Source: Morganella psychrotolerans
Lineage (GTDB): Bacteria > Pseudomonadota > Gammaproteobacteria > Enterobacterales > Enterobacteriaceae
Direction: 5' to 3'
Length of the DNA stretch: 64,000 bases
Assembly: GCF_001676155.1 (NCBI RefSeq)
Contig: NZ_LZEW01000012.1
Coordinates: forward strand, 434,001 to 498,000
Shown here: positions 42,091 through 57,519 of the stretch, one piece after another
How the letters are laid out: the number at the start of each line of letters is the position of its first letter
Position numbering within the stretch: position 1 is the stretch's first letter
Made by a program: the position numbers and the translations under genes
The notes under the pieces: generated by a model
Databases searched by the model: none
What the model was told of the DNA's origin: nothing
What the model saw: only the letters and a program-made list of their open reading frames with translations

Positions 42091-43221
42091 ATGAGTACAA
42101 CACCGCGTGAGTTGTATCAGCAGGCTCTGACCGGCTCTGCCTTTCAGCCCGATGAGGTTCAGCGCCTCACGGTTGAACGGCTGACGCAGATGCATCAGGC
42201 TCTGAGTGAGCACTCTCCCTGTATACAAGAGCCGGAAAAAGGACTGCGCGGTACACTGAACCGCTGGCTGAAAAAAACACCTGTGCAAACGGGATGTCAG
42301 CCGGTACGGGGGCTTTATATGTGGGGCGGGGTCGGGCGCGGCAAAACCTGGCTGATGGATCTCTTTTATGACAGCCTGCCGGGGTCACGCAAACTGCGTC
42401 TTCATTTTCACCGCTTTATGTTACGGGTTCATGAAGAACTGGCAGAACATCAGGGACATGAAAACCCGCTGGAACTTATTGCTGATCGCTTTGCGCAGGA
42501 AACTGATGTTCTGTGTTTTGATGAGTTTTTTGTCTCAGATATCACGGATGCTATGATCCTCGGATCGCTGCTGGAAGCCCTGTTTAAGCGGGGGATTGCG
42601 CTGGTGGCAACATCAAATATTCCGCCGGATGAGTTGTACCGTAACGGATTGCAGCGGGCACGTTTCTTACCGGCGATTAAACAGATAAAACACTATTGTG
42701 ATGTCCTGAATGTTGATGCGGGAATTGACTACCGTCTGCGGACACTCACACAGGCGCATCTCTGGCTGACGCCGTCAGACGGGCAAACAGGCGCGGTGCT
42801 GGACTCCATGTTCTCGCGCCTGACCGGCGGCGGGCACCATACCGGTCAGATGCAGCTGACGATTAATCATCGTCCGCTGCCGGTGGTGCGGGAAGCCGAC
42901 GGTGTGCTGGCAATTACGTTTCATACCTTGTGTGAAGAAGCGCGTAGCCAGTTGGATTATATTGCGCTGTCAAAAATTTATCACACGGTGTTGTTGTATG
43001 GCGTGCCGGTGCTGACGACAGAAAACGAGAATGCCGCCCGCCGCTTCCTCGCGCTGACAGATGAATTTTATGAGCGGAAGGTCAAACTGATTATTCAGGC
43101 GGATACACAGATGGACGCGCTCTATCAGGGGCAGTTGCTGTCATTTGAGTTTGCACGGTGTCTTTCACGATTGCAGGAAATGCAAAGTGAGGAGTATCTA
43201 AAAATGCCGCATCTGGCATAA
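42091..43221 (+). CDS. zapE: Cell division ATPase ZapE (YhcM, AFG1 family)
   Basis: AFG1-like P-loop ATPase that associates with the Z-ring under low oxygen or heat. The 376 residues contain Walker A GGVGRGKTW (near residues 72-80), Walker B LCFDEFFVSD (near 142) and the sensor motif ATSNIPPDELYRNGLQR. Start set at MSTTPRELYQQAL; an upstream extension to 42043 runs into the ERIC repeat. Followed by a terminator and rplM. Confidence 0.95.
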   Translation: MSTTPRELYQQALTGSAFQPDEVQRLTVERLTQMHQALSEHSPCIQEPEKGLRGTLNRWLKKTPVQTGCQPVRGLYMWGGVGRGKTWLMDLFYDSLPGSRKLRLHFHRFMLRVHEELAEHQGHENPLELIADRFAQETDVLCFDEFFVSDITDAMILGSLLEALFKRGIALVATSNIPPDELYRNGLQRARFLPAIKQIKHYCDVLNVDAGIDYRLRTLTQAHLWLTPSDGQTGAVLDSMFSRLTGGGHHTGQMQLTINHRPLPVVREADGVLAITFHTLCEEARSQLDYIALSKIYHTVLLYGVPVLTTENENAARRFLALTDEFYERKVKLIIQADTQMDALYQGQLLSFEFARCLSRLQEMQSEEYLKMPHLA

Positions 43222-43229
43222 TACGTCCC

Positions 43230-43255
43230 CCTGAAAAGTACTTTCAGGTTTTTTT
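43230..43255 (+). terminator. Terminator of zapE
   Basis: CCTGAAA(agtac)TTTCAGG hairpin directly followed by seven T. Confidence 0.85.
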
Positions 43256-43259
43256 CAAA

Positions 43260-43343
43260 TTGGGGTCGATCTTTTGTGGATAGTTCTCTATAATCTTGCG
43301 ACCCCACGTTACAGCGATTTTTTTATTTTCCCGAAAAAATCGC
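43260..43343 (+). promoter_or_regulatory. rplM promoter and structured leader
   Basis: TATAAT at 43289-43294 fits a -10 box. It is enclosed by a 7-base inverted repeat (GGGGTCG 43262-43268 and CGACCCC 43299-43305). The leader then holds a GCGATTTTTT / AAAAAATCGC hairpin (43314-43323 / 43334-43343) and about 125 more bases before rplM. L13 of E. coli represses its own operon at the leader mRNA; the same is plausible here, but the exact target is not shown by the sequence alone. Confidence 0.55.
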
Positions 43344-43463
43344 AACTAGTGCCAGATGATTCTGCTCGAAGGGGTAGGTTTACTGGACAAGCGTCGTGTG
43401 AACCTCAGTTTTAGTTTTCTGAACATTGAGTGTTCGCCAACATGTAACTTATTTATTGGGTAA

Positions 43464-43898
<435 letters not shown>

Positions 43899-43910
43899 TC
43901 GGGATTATAG

Positions 43911-44306
<396 letters not shown>

Positions 44307-44328
44307 TCACTGTTTTCGTTGGAATACA

Positions 44329-44357
44329 AAACCCGCCTGTCGGCGGGTTTTTTTTTT
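44329..44357 (+). terminator. Terminator of rplM-rpsI
   Basis: ACCCGCC(tgt)GGCGGGT hairpin preceded by AAA and followed by ten T. Confidence 0.92.
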
Positions 44358-44674
44358 AACAGCTATAAATATCCGGTCTTATCCTGTTTACTGCATTTAT
44401 TTCGTTAATCTGTCCCGATTAATACCCGTTTTTAGTATTTTTGAATGATTTTTTGTTCAGACTCACCCTAAGTTGACCGAAATCTGGTAGACTTGCACAA
44501 ACATTTTTCTCACCCCTGAACACTAAACTGGTTTAGTGAAAACTAAAACCGGAAGACTGTTTCGCATCCTGATTGGCCGCGATGGTTTTCTTTCCCGGAT
44601 TCAGTGAGAGACTACAGGCAGGAATAGCGTACTGCGCTGTTCACGCCTTTATTTTGATAAACTTGGAGGTTTTC
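44358..44674 (+). promoter_or_regulatory. Leader region of sspA
   Basis: About 315 bases between the rpsI terminator and sspA without a convincing gene. The sspA promoter should be here; a TTGACC motif (44473-44478) is a possible -35, but no good -10 at standard spacing is seen. A GGAGG ribosome-binding site precedes the sspA ATG. Confidence 0.45.
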
Positions 44675-45325
44675 ATGGCTGTCGCTGCCAACAAACGTTC
44701 GGTAATGACTCTGTTCTCCGGCCCGACCGATATTTTCAGCCACCAGGTACGAATTGTACTGGCGGAGAAAGGGGTAAGTTTTGAAATTGAGCATGTCGAA
44801 GCGGGCAATCTGCCACAAGACCTGATCGATCTGAACCCATACCAGACGGTACCGACACTCGTGGATCGCGAACTGACCTTATATGATTCACGTATTATCA
44901 TGGAATACCTTGACGAACGCTTCCCGCATCCGCCTCTGATGCCGGTTTATCCTGTTATGCGCGCCCAGAGCCGTGTGATGATGCACCGCATCGAGCAGGA
45001 CTGGTACACGCTGATGAATAAAATCGAGAAAGGCTCAGCCCAGGAAGCGAACCAGGCACGTAAACAGCTGACAGAAGAGCTGGTTGCGGTGTCACCGGTA
45101 TTCAAAGAGTACGCGTATTTTATGAATGAAGAATTCAGCCTGGTGGATTGCTATCTGTCCCCGCTGTTATGGCGTCTGCCGGTTCTGGGTATTGATCTGT
45201 CCGCGCGTCCGTCTTCAGATACCAAACATCTGCAATTTTATATGCAGCGCGTGTTTGAGCGTGATTCTTTCCTGGCATCTCTGACAGAAGCTGAGCGCGA
45301 AATGCGTTTACAATCCAGAGGTTAA
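44675..45325 (+). CDS. sspA: Stringent starvation protein A
   Basis: RNA polymerase-associated glutathione-transferase-like protein that lowers H-NS and aids acid tolerance. The 216 residues have the GST fold with NPYQTVPTLVDRELTLYDSRI and the surface PHP motif in RFPHPPLMPVYP that contacts RNA polymerase. Start at MAVAANKRS with a GGAGG site; the frame extends upstream to 44573 but without similarity. Operon with sspB. Confidence 0.97.
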   Translation: MAVAANKRSVMTLFSGPTDIFSHQVRIVLAEKGVSFEIEHVEAGNLPQDLIDLNPYQTVPTLVDRELTLYDSRIIMEYLDERFPHPPLMPVYPVMRAQSRVMMHRIEQDWYTLMNKIEKGSAQEANQARKQLTEELVAVSPVFKEYAYFMNEEFSLVDCYLSPLLWRLPVLGIDLSARPSSDTKHLQFYMQRVFERDSFLASLTEAEREMRLQSRG

Positions 45326-45331
45326 CCGCTG

Positions 45332-45823
45332 ATGGATATCCCGGAAATGACACCACGGCGCCCATATCTGTTACGGGCGCATTATGAATGGTTACTGGAT
45401 AATGAACTGACTCCGCACCTGGTTGTTGATGTTAATATGCCCGGTATTAATGTGCCGATGGAGTATGCTCAGGACGGACAAATTGTTCTGAATATTGCGC
45501 CGCGTGCGGTGGGCGGGCTGGAAATGACCAACGAATGGGTAGGATTTAACGCCCGGTTCGGTGGCATTCCGCGCCAGGTTGATGTTCCGATGGCGGCAAT
45601 TATTGCTATCTATGCCCGCGAAAATGGTGCCGGACTGATGTTTGAACCGGAACCGGCTTATGACGCGGCAGATGAAGGCGACATTATTCATAGCCCGGCG
45701 ACAGACAACATCACACTTATTCATGATGAACCGGTAAAAACGGCGGAGCAGGAAACGGACGGAAACGATCCCGAACCACCAACGCCGCCGCGCGGTCGCC
45801 CGAACTTGCGTGTTGTGAAGTAA
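45332..45823 (+). CDS. sspB: ClpXP adaptor protein SspB
   Basis: Adaptor that delivers ssrA-tagged peptides and RseA fragments to ClpXP. The 163 residues comprise the peptide-binding domain (about 1-110), an acidic flexible linker and the ClpX-binding tail RGRPNLRVVK. It follows sspA by 6 bases. Confidence 0.97.
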   Translation: MDIPEMTPRRPYLLRAHYEWLLDNELTPHLVVDVNMPGINVPMEYAQDGQIVLNIAPRAVGGLEMTNEWVGFNARFGGIPRQVDVPMAAIIAIYARENGAGLMFEPEPAYDAADEGDIIHSPATDNITLIHDEPVKTAEQETDGNDPEPPTPPRGRPNLRVVK

Positions 45824-45842
45824 CCGGCTGATATTAATATTA

Positions 45843-45872
45843 AAAAAGACCCGTTTCAGGGTCTTTTTTTTT
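45843..45872 (+). terminator. Terminator of sspAB
   Basis: AAAAAGACCC(gtttca)GGGTCTTTTT hairpin with a run of about nine T. Confidence 0.92.
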
Positions 45873-46353
45873 GCTTTTAATCCGTGAATCCGCAATAGTG
45901 AAATATCAGGTTTTGGTGCTATCCGTTTGTTAAATTATAATAATCTGATAGCTGTGATATAATAAGATCACTATGATATTCCGGCTTTTCAGTATTTCAT
46001 TTTTTTTAAAATACGTATTAGTTACTAATAAAATAACGGTTTCCTGAAAATAACGCATTCTGTTTGCAGAATTTAATCATGAAATGATAATTTAGTTATT
46101 AAATTCAGGAGGTGCAATAAGGTACGGTTTTTTTAAAAAAAAGAGTGAAATGGAATAATCTGAATATGTAATCAATAATGTTATCTGTAAAGTAAAATCA
46201 CTAATGTTATTTCTTATTACTATCATAATATGTTGTTTTCCGAAGGAACGGATTTTTGATAATAATAGGAATATGGCGTATTGTTCGGAGTAATGATTTT
46301 CCTTTATGGATAAGTGAATAAATATATTACAACTACTTGTGAATAGGGATTTT
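45873..46353. other. AT-rich spacer before the retropepsin-like gene
   Basis: About 480 very AT-rich bases without a convincing gene. Its composition matches the following accessory gene rather than the ribosomal and ssp genes, so it probably belongs to the same acquired segment and holds its promoter. E. coli has dcuD and the nan genes downstream of sspB; none is here. Confidence 0.55.
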
Positions 46354-47549
46354 ATGGAAAAGGAATTTAATGTAATCAGTAAGGTTTTTTACACATCTGT
46401 AACGCTGTTATTATCTGTTATGCTCTCCGGATGTACCGGGTCATCAAACCCGAAAGATCCTGTCATAAAGCATTCATTTAAACATCAGGATTCCGGCTAT
46501 ATTCTGGTCCCTGTTATAATAGATAATGATAAGTATACATTCTTATTGGATACTGACTCTCCGGCTTCTGTTCTGGATTCCGGCTTGGTTGAAAAATTAT
46601 CGGACAAGGTTTACAGCCCGCCGGTTTCTTACAAGCTCTATTCTGGTGAGCTTGAAAAACCCGGCACAGAAGGCAATGTTAGTTTTATTAAACCGGTTAA
46701 TTTTAAGATTGGTAATTATACCTTTAATGGCGGGGATGTATGGGTATCGAATGACCTTAATATCCTCTCACAGTCAACCGGGGAAGAAATCTCCGGTATT
46801 TTGGGTATCGATATTTACAGACGGTTAAACTGGGAAGTTGATAATAAAAACAAAACGCTGACTCTGTATTCAAATCCGCCGGGTCTTGATGAGTATGAAG
46901 AGTGTATTTCTTATAGCGACGCCGCATTTCATTCACCTCATTTTAGCGGGAATTTTAATAATAAAAAACGCACTGAGGTAAGTCTGGATACCGGTTCTGA
47001 ATTAAGCTATATGGCTGAGGATATCCTGAAATATCTGATAAAAAAATAATAAAGCGACCTATCTTAATGAGATTGAAAACTCAGTTTCAACAGATATTAC
47101 CGGTGTGCAGGAGAGTACTAAATCGTCTTATTATGTCAGTGACTTTGAATTAAATAATACGACCTTCCCCGGACAGCGTTTTTCAGGTAATAAAAACGCA
47201 GCAAGTGCCCTCGGAATGGATTTTTTTTAAATCATTTGATAAGTACGTGTTGTCACCGGACAGAATGCTGATTTGTTATAATAAAAGTGAGAAAAGCAGG
47301 CTGAATTTTAAGCGTATCCGATCGTTAAACCTGCGGGCTACAGAGGGTAAAGTTGAATTATTCTATAACAGTGCAAAAGTACTGAAAGAGCATAATTTAA
47401 GAAACGGGGATATATTAATCAATATTAATGGTACTCAATACCCTGCACATTCAGTGAATAAAGCCGCAGATTTGATTGATACATTACCTGACGGCGATGT
47501 GAAGCTTATCTTTAATCGTGATGGTGAGCTTATTCATGTAAATCTGTAA
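46354..47549 (+). pseudogene. Lipoprotein with two retropepsin-like lobes and a PDZ domain, broken by two frameshifts
   Basis: The first frame starts with a lipoprotein signal (MEKEFNVISKVFYTSVTLL, lipobox LSGC). Lobe one follows, with FLLDTDSPASVLD and the hydrophobic Gly motif SGILGIDIYRRL. Lobe two begins VSLDTGSELSYM. The frame stops at 47047-47049 in an A7 run (47040-47046). One A fewer continues through KATYLNEIENS to SALGMDFF, where a T8 run (47221-47228) breaks it again. One T fewer joins the last frame, KSFDKYVLSPDRM, and a PDZ-like domain with LRNGDILININGTQY. Repaired length is about 397 residues. Lobe one has DTD instead of the catalytic DTG. AT-rich, in a non-conserved slot followed by an ERIC repeat: likely acquired. 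Confidence 0.75.
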
Positions 47550-47552
47550 ATC

Positions 47553-47678
47553 TATACCCTTATTCATTCAAACTGCAGGTTTGTTGGCTGCACTCAGCCA
47601 GCCGGGTCACATACTTTTGTATGCTCCCCGTCTGTCTTCCCTTGCCGCCTCCCTGCATCTTGAATGACGTTGGGTATA
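47553..47678. repeat. ERIC-like repeat, full form (126 bp)
   Basis: TATACCCTTATTCATTCA and TTGAATGACGTTGGGTATA ends. The interior has CTGCAGGTTTGTTGGC, GGGTCACATACTTTTGTATGC and CCCTTGCCGCC, the full ERIC-like order and the reverse complement of the copy at 7173. It lies 4 bases after the retropepsin gene stop. Confidence 0.88.
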
Positions 47679-47706
47679 TACTCTTTGTGCTTCAATTCTG
47701 CTGATT

Positions 47707-47740
47707 AACAATGCGCTCTGGGATGACAGAGCGCATTGTT
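47707..47740. terminator. Hairpin after gltD
   Basis: Perfect 13-base arms AACAATGCGCTCT / AGAGCGCATTGTT around an 8-base loop, just after the gltD stop on the minus strand. There is only a short T-stretch, so termination may be Rho-assisted or the hairpin may protect the 3' end. Confidence 0.7.
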
Positions 47741-47744
47741 GTGT

Positions 47745-53632
<5,888 letters not shown>

Positions 53633-54276
53633 ACAGGCCCCTTTTGCGTGTCTCACATTGTGCCGTTAATTCAACGGCTAAGCGTGTTTCCGGGCCTCAG
53701 TCAGCCGTTACTGACAGTTAATACATCAGTAAAAGAGACAGTGATGGTGTGTTTGTGCCGGTACCGGTATGAATAGTTATGATGCCGGAGCAGGCGACAG
53801 GCAGCCCGGAAGGTCGTTTTTCAACTTATCGGTAAATGATATTCAGGTCAAATATCAGGGAAATAGCAGTAACGGATACTGATTATTGCGATAATGCAAT
53901 GAAAAAGAACCATTTTATGGTCTTTCATTCCATTTTTATGCGGATGTATAACCCTTTTTTTTATGTGATGAATATCACTGTTTTTTGCGGCTTAGCACCG
54001 TGTAGCATGGGCATTTTTTTTATATAACCTGATTTTATCTGCTTTGTTCCTGCTAATTTGCAGATAAATGTCGTGTTTTTATTTTTGTTCAGTGAAAAAA
54101 ACAGAGACCGGTATCAAAGCAGTCATATTATCCGGTGTGATGTGGTTATTTTTTCTGTTAATTTGATTTTTTATGTAATCCGTTATGATACGGGCCGGGA
54201 CAATAACAGCTCAGCACGCGGTGATCCGCACATTTTACGATATGATACTAACCCTTATTCAGCGGGTGGAGCAGGT
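53633..54276. other. Gene-free divergent region gltB / arcB
   Basis: About 640 bases between divergent gltB and arcB, AT-rich toward arcB, containing both promoters. A small hairpin with A-rich and T-rich flanks (AAGAACCAT / ATGGTCTT, 53905-53924) is visible. E. coli has yhcC between these two genes; no coding remnant is seen here. The short frame at 53836-54027 shows no family features. Confidence 0.6.
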
Positions 54277-56610
54277 ATGAAGTTGCTACGCGGTTTAGCG
54301 CAATATTATGTTGATTTACTGATGAAGCTCGGGCTTGTCAGGTTCTCGTTATTACTGGCTTCCGGGCTGGTGGTGCTGGCGATGGTGGTGCAGATTGCCG
54401 TCACGATACTGTTGCAGGGAGAAGTGCAGAGTATCGATCTTGTCCGGTCGATTTTCTTCGGGCTGCTTATCACGCCGTGGGCTGTTTATTTTATGTCTGT
54501 GGTGGTGGAGCAACTGGAGGAATCCCGCCAGCGTCTGTCGCGTCTGGTGAGCAAACTGGAAGTGATGCGCAAACGGGATCTGGAGCTTAATGAGCAGTTG
54601 AAGGAAAACATCAGTCAACTGAATCTGGTTATCACTGAGCGCGAAAAAGTGGAAGGCGAACAGGTTGTCCTGATGGATAAACTGAAAAAAGAGATGAGCC
54701 GCCGCGAGCAGACCCAGCTGGAGTTTGAGCAGCAATCTGTTCTGCTGCGCTCTTTTCTGGATGCCTCTCCTGATCTGGTTTACTACCGCAACGAAAAAAA
54801 TGAATTCTCCGGCTGTAACCGCGCGATGGAACTGCTGACCGGGCGCAGTGAAAAACTGCTGCGCGGGCTGACTCCGCGTGATATCTATGAGACTGAAATT
54901 GCTGATAAAGTGATGGAAACGGATGAAAAAGTCTTCCGCCATAATGTCTCTCTCACTTATGAGCAGTGGCTGGTGTATCCGGACGGGCGGAAAGCCTGCT
55001 TTGAGCTGCGCAAAGTGCCGTTCTATGACAGTGTCGGCAAGCGCCATGGTCTGATGGGGTTCGGGCGTGATATCACTGAGCGCAAGCATTATCAGGAGGC
55101 GATTGAAAACGCCAGCCGTGAAAAAACCACGTTTATCTCCACCATCAGTCACGAATTGCGCACGCCGCTGAACGGCATTGTCGGGCTGAGCCGCATTTTG
55201 CTGGATACGGAACTGGACGCGGAGCAGGAAAATTACCTGAAAACCATCCACGTCAGTGCCGTGACACTCGGCAATATCTTCAATGATGTGATTGATATGG
55301 ATAAACTGGAGCGGCGCAATGTCCGCCTGGATATCCAACCGGTGAATTCAGCTGAGTTTATTTCAGATCTGGAAAATCTCTCCGGGCTGCTGGTTCATCC
55401 GAAAGGATTGCAGTTCACGCTTGATCTGGTTCCGCCTGTTCCGCAGGTGCTTCTCACTGACGGCACCCGTCTGCGCCAGATCCTGTGGAATCTGATTGGT
55501 AATGGTGTGAAATTTACCCGTAAGGGCGGAATTTCGGTAAAAGTGTGGCGTGAAGAAAATGACATGCTCTATTTTGAGGTCCGCGATTCCGGGATAGGTA
55601 TCCCGCAGGAAGAGCTGGAAAAAATCTTTGTGATGTATTACCAGGTCACGGACAGTGCAGGCGGGCGTCCGGCAACCGGTACAGGAATTGGTCTGGCGGT
55701 TTCCCGCCGTCTGGCACAGGCAATGGGCGGGGACATCACCGTGACCAGTGAGCCGGGCAAAGGCTCCTGTTTTACACTCTCCATTTGCGCACCCGCGCAG
55801 GAAGAGTCGGCTGAGGATGAAGATGATGGCCTGCTGCTGCCGGCACTGAATATTCTGCTGGTGGAAGATATTGAGCTGAATGTGGTGGTGGCGCGCTCTG
55901 TCCTGGAAAAACTGGGCAATACCGTGGATGTCGCCATGAATGGTCATGACGCACTGGCGATGTTCTCTCCTGAAGAATATGACCTGGTCCTGCTGGATAT
56001 TCAGTTACCGGATATGAGCGGGCTGGATATTGCCCGTGAACTGCACCGGCGTTATCAGCCGGATGATTTGCCGCCGCTGGTGGCACTGACGGCAAATGTG
56101 CTCAAAGATAAAAAAGAGTATCTGGACGCCGGGATGGATGAGGTACTGAGTAAACCGCTTGCTGTCGGCGCTCTGACGCAGGTCATAGCGAAATTCTGGG
56201 GAGATGGTACAGAAGGTCTGCCTGCATCTGAACCTGTACAGGAAGCCGCAGAGGACGTTTATGCGCAGTCACTGGATTTGGAGATGCTGAACCAGTACAT
56301 CGAGCTGGTCGGACCCAAGCTTATCCATGACAGCCTGGATGTGTTTGAAAAAATGATGCCGGGTTATCTGGCAATTCTCAATTCCAATATGGTGGCGAAA
56401 GACCAGAAAGGGGTTGCGGAAGAAGGGCACAAAATTAAAGGTGCGGCAGGCTCTGTCGGATTGGTTCACCTGAGACAGGTTGCTCAGCAGATTCAGTCTC
56501 CGGATTTACCGGCATGGGCTGATAATGTGCAGGAATGGGTTGATGAACTGAATCATGATTGGGAAAGTCAGGTGGGTATTTTAAGAAAGTGGCTGGCTGA
56601 TCGCAGATAA
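54277..56610 (+). CDS. arcB: Aerobic respiration control sensor kinase ArcB
   Basis: Tripartite hybrid histidine kinase that senses quinone redox state and phosphorylates ArcA. The 777 residues contain two membrane helices (about 23-47 and 57-77), a coiled coil, a PAS domain with redox cysteines Cys180 and Cys241 at the E. coli positions, and His292 in STISHELRTPL. These are followed by the ATPase domain, a receiver with Asp574 in LVLLDIQLPD and a C-terminal HPt with His718 in EEGHKIKGAAGS. Start at MKLLRGLAQYYVDL as in E. coli. arcZ is encoded opposite and ends in its stop codon. Confidence 0.98.
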   Translation: MKLLRGLAQYYVDLLMKLGLVRFSLLLASGLVVLAMVVQIAVTILLQGEVQSIDLVRSIFFGLLITPWAVYFMSVVVEQLEESRQRLSRLVSKLEVMRKRDLELNEQLKENISQLNLVITEREKVEGEQVVLMDKLKKEMSRREQTQLEFEQQSVLLRSFLDASPDLVYYRNEKNEFSGCNRAMELLTGRSEKLLRGLTPRDIYETEIADKVMETDEKVFRHNVSLTYEQWLVYPDGRKACFELRKVPFYDSVGKRHGLMGFGRDITERKHYQEAIENASREKTTFISTISHELRTPLNGIVGLSRILLDTELDAEQENYLKTIHVSAVTLGNIFNDVIDMDKLERRNVRLDIQPVNSAEFISDLENLSGLLVHPKGLQFTLDLVPPVPQVLLTDGTRLRQILWNLIGNGVKFTRKGGISVKVWREENDMLYFEVRDSGIGIPQEELEKIFVMYYQVTDSAGGRPATGTGIGLAVSRRLAQAMGGDITVTSEPGKGSCFTLSICAPAQEESAEDEDDGLLLPALNILLVEDIELNVVVARSVLEKLGNTVDVAMNGHDALAMFSPEEYDLVLLDIQLPDMSGLDIARELHRRYQPDDLPPLVALTANVLKDKKEYLDAGMDEVLSKPLAVGALTQVIAKFWGDGTEGLPASEPVQEAAEDVYAQSLDLEMLNQYIELVGPKLIHDSLDVFEKMMPGYLAILNSNMVAKDQKGVAEEGHKIKGAAGSVGLVHLRQVAQQIQSPDLPAWADNVQEWVDELNHDWESQVGILRKWLADRR

Positions 56611-56728
56611 AAAATAACCCCAACCGAAGTTGGGGTGCGCGAATACTGCGCCAACACCAGGGAAACTGGTTCACCCGCTTCAACTATTTATCGTTATTTA
56701 GGCGAGTGATGAATTAGGCTCTTACATC
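56609..56728 (-). ncRNA. arcZ: Hfq-dependent small RNA ArcZ
   Basis: Reading the minus strand downstream of arcB gives GTGTTGGCGCAGTATTCGCG followed by CACCCC, a GTTGGGGT terminator hairpin (56617-56636) and a T-rich end. The first stretch is the conserved seed core of enterobacterial ArcZ, and the position between arcB and elbB on the opposite strand is the E. coli location. The 3' end is at about 56609, inside the arcB stop codon. The 5' end is estimated from the roughly 120-nt E. coli RNA. ArcZ activates rpoS and represses motility and other mRNAs, and is itself repressed by ArcA-ArcB in E. coli. Confidence 0.88.
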
Positions 56729-56850
56729 ATACAGACATCAACATAGCAAAGATAAGTATTTTTGTTACAAGATTCATTAAAAACTGTGATGAAGATAGGT
56801 GTTTGCGTCTCTGAAAGGTCAGGGATTAATCTACTGTAAAGGGGTCAGAT

Positions 56851-57504
56851 ATGAAATCCGTTGGTATTGTTTTAAGTGGGTGTGGTGTTTTTGACGGTAG
56901 CGAGATCCATGAATCCGTTCTTTCACTGCTCAGTTTGACACAATCCGGTGCCTGCGTTCATTTCTTTGCACCGGATGAGCCTCAACGCACTGTTATTAAT
57001 CACCTTTCAGGTGAAGAAAAAAACGACAAGCGTAATATTCTGGAAGAGTCCGCACGGATTTCCCGCGGGCAAATCCGTCCGTTATCGGAGGCGGATGCAG
57101 CGCAGCTTGATGCCCTGATTATCCCCGGAGGATTTGGTGCCGCCAAAAATTTATGTGATTTCGCCACAAAAGGATCTGCCTGTGAAATTAATAAATATTT
57201 TTTATTATTAACGCGGGAAATGCTGGCACAAAACAAACCGATGGGATTTATGTGTATCGCACCGGTAATGATCCCGAAAATTGTAAATTCATCAGTTCAG
57301 CTTACCATTGGTGATGATCCCGCTATTGCAGAAGCGATCGCGGAAATGGGTGGCATTCATGTAAACTGTACGGTGGATAATATCGTCGTAGACGAAACCC
57401 ATAAAATCGTAACAACACCAGCTTATATGCTGGCTGAGAATATTGTACAGGCGCAGACCGGTATTGATAAATTGGTTAAGAAAGTTCTGCAAATGGCCGG
57501 ATAA
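56851..57504 (+). CDS. elbB: Isoprenoid biosynthesis glyoxalase ElbB
   Basis: DJ-1/PfpI-superfamily protein of 217 residues with weak glyoxalase activity, named for its effect on lycopene yield. Features are the N-terminal VGIVLSGCGVFDGSEIHESV, the glutamine-amidotransferase-like core with IIPGGFGAAKN and the nucleophile-elbow region GFMCIAPVM. Downstream of arcB and arcZ, upstream of mtgA, as in E. coli. Confidence 0.95.
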   Translation: MKSVGIVLSGCGVFDGSEIHESVLSLLSLTQSGACVHFFAPDEPQRTVINHLSGEEKNDKRNILEESARISRGQIRPLSEADAAQLDALIIPGGFGAAKNLCDFATKGSACEINKYFLLLTREMLAQNKPMGFMCIAPVMIPKIVNSSVQLTIGDDPAIAEAIAEMGGIHVNCTVDNIVVDETHKIVTTPAYMLAENIVQAQTGIDKLVKKVLQMAG

Positions 57505-57519
57505 TCAGTGAGGGAAATT

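Noticed and set aside
41848-42288. Long N-terminal extension of zapG (281 codons open)
   Set aside because: The extension covers the intergenic ERIC repeat and antisense zapE; the conserved protein starts at MIWVYALIG.
53836-54027. 63-codon frame in the gltB-arcB spacer
   Set aside because: AT-rich, no ribosome-binding site seen, and runs through a hairpin; no recognisable family.
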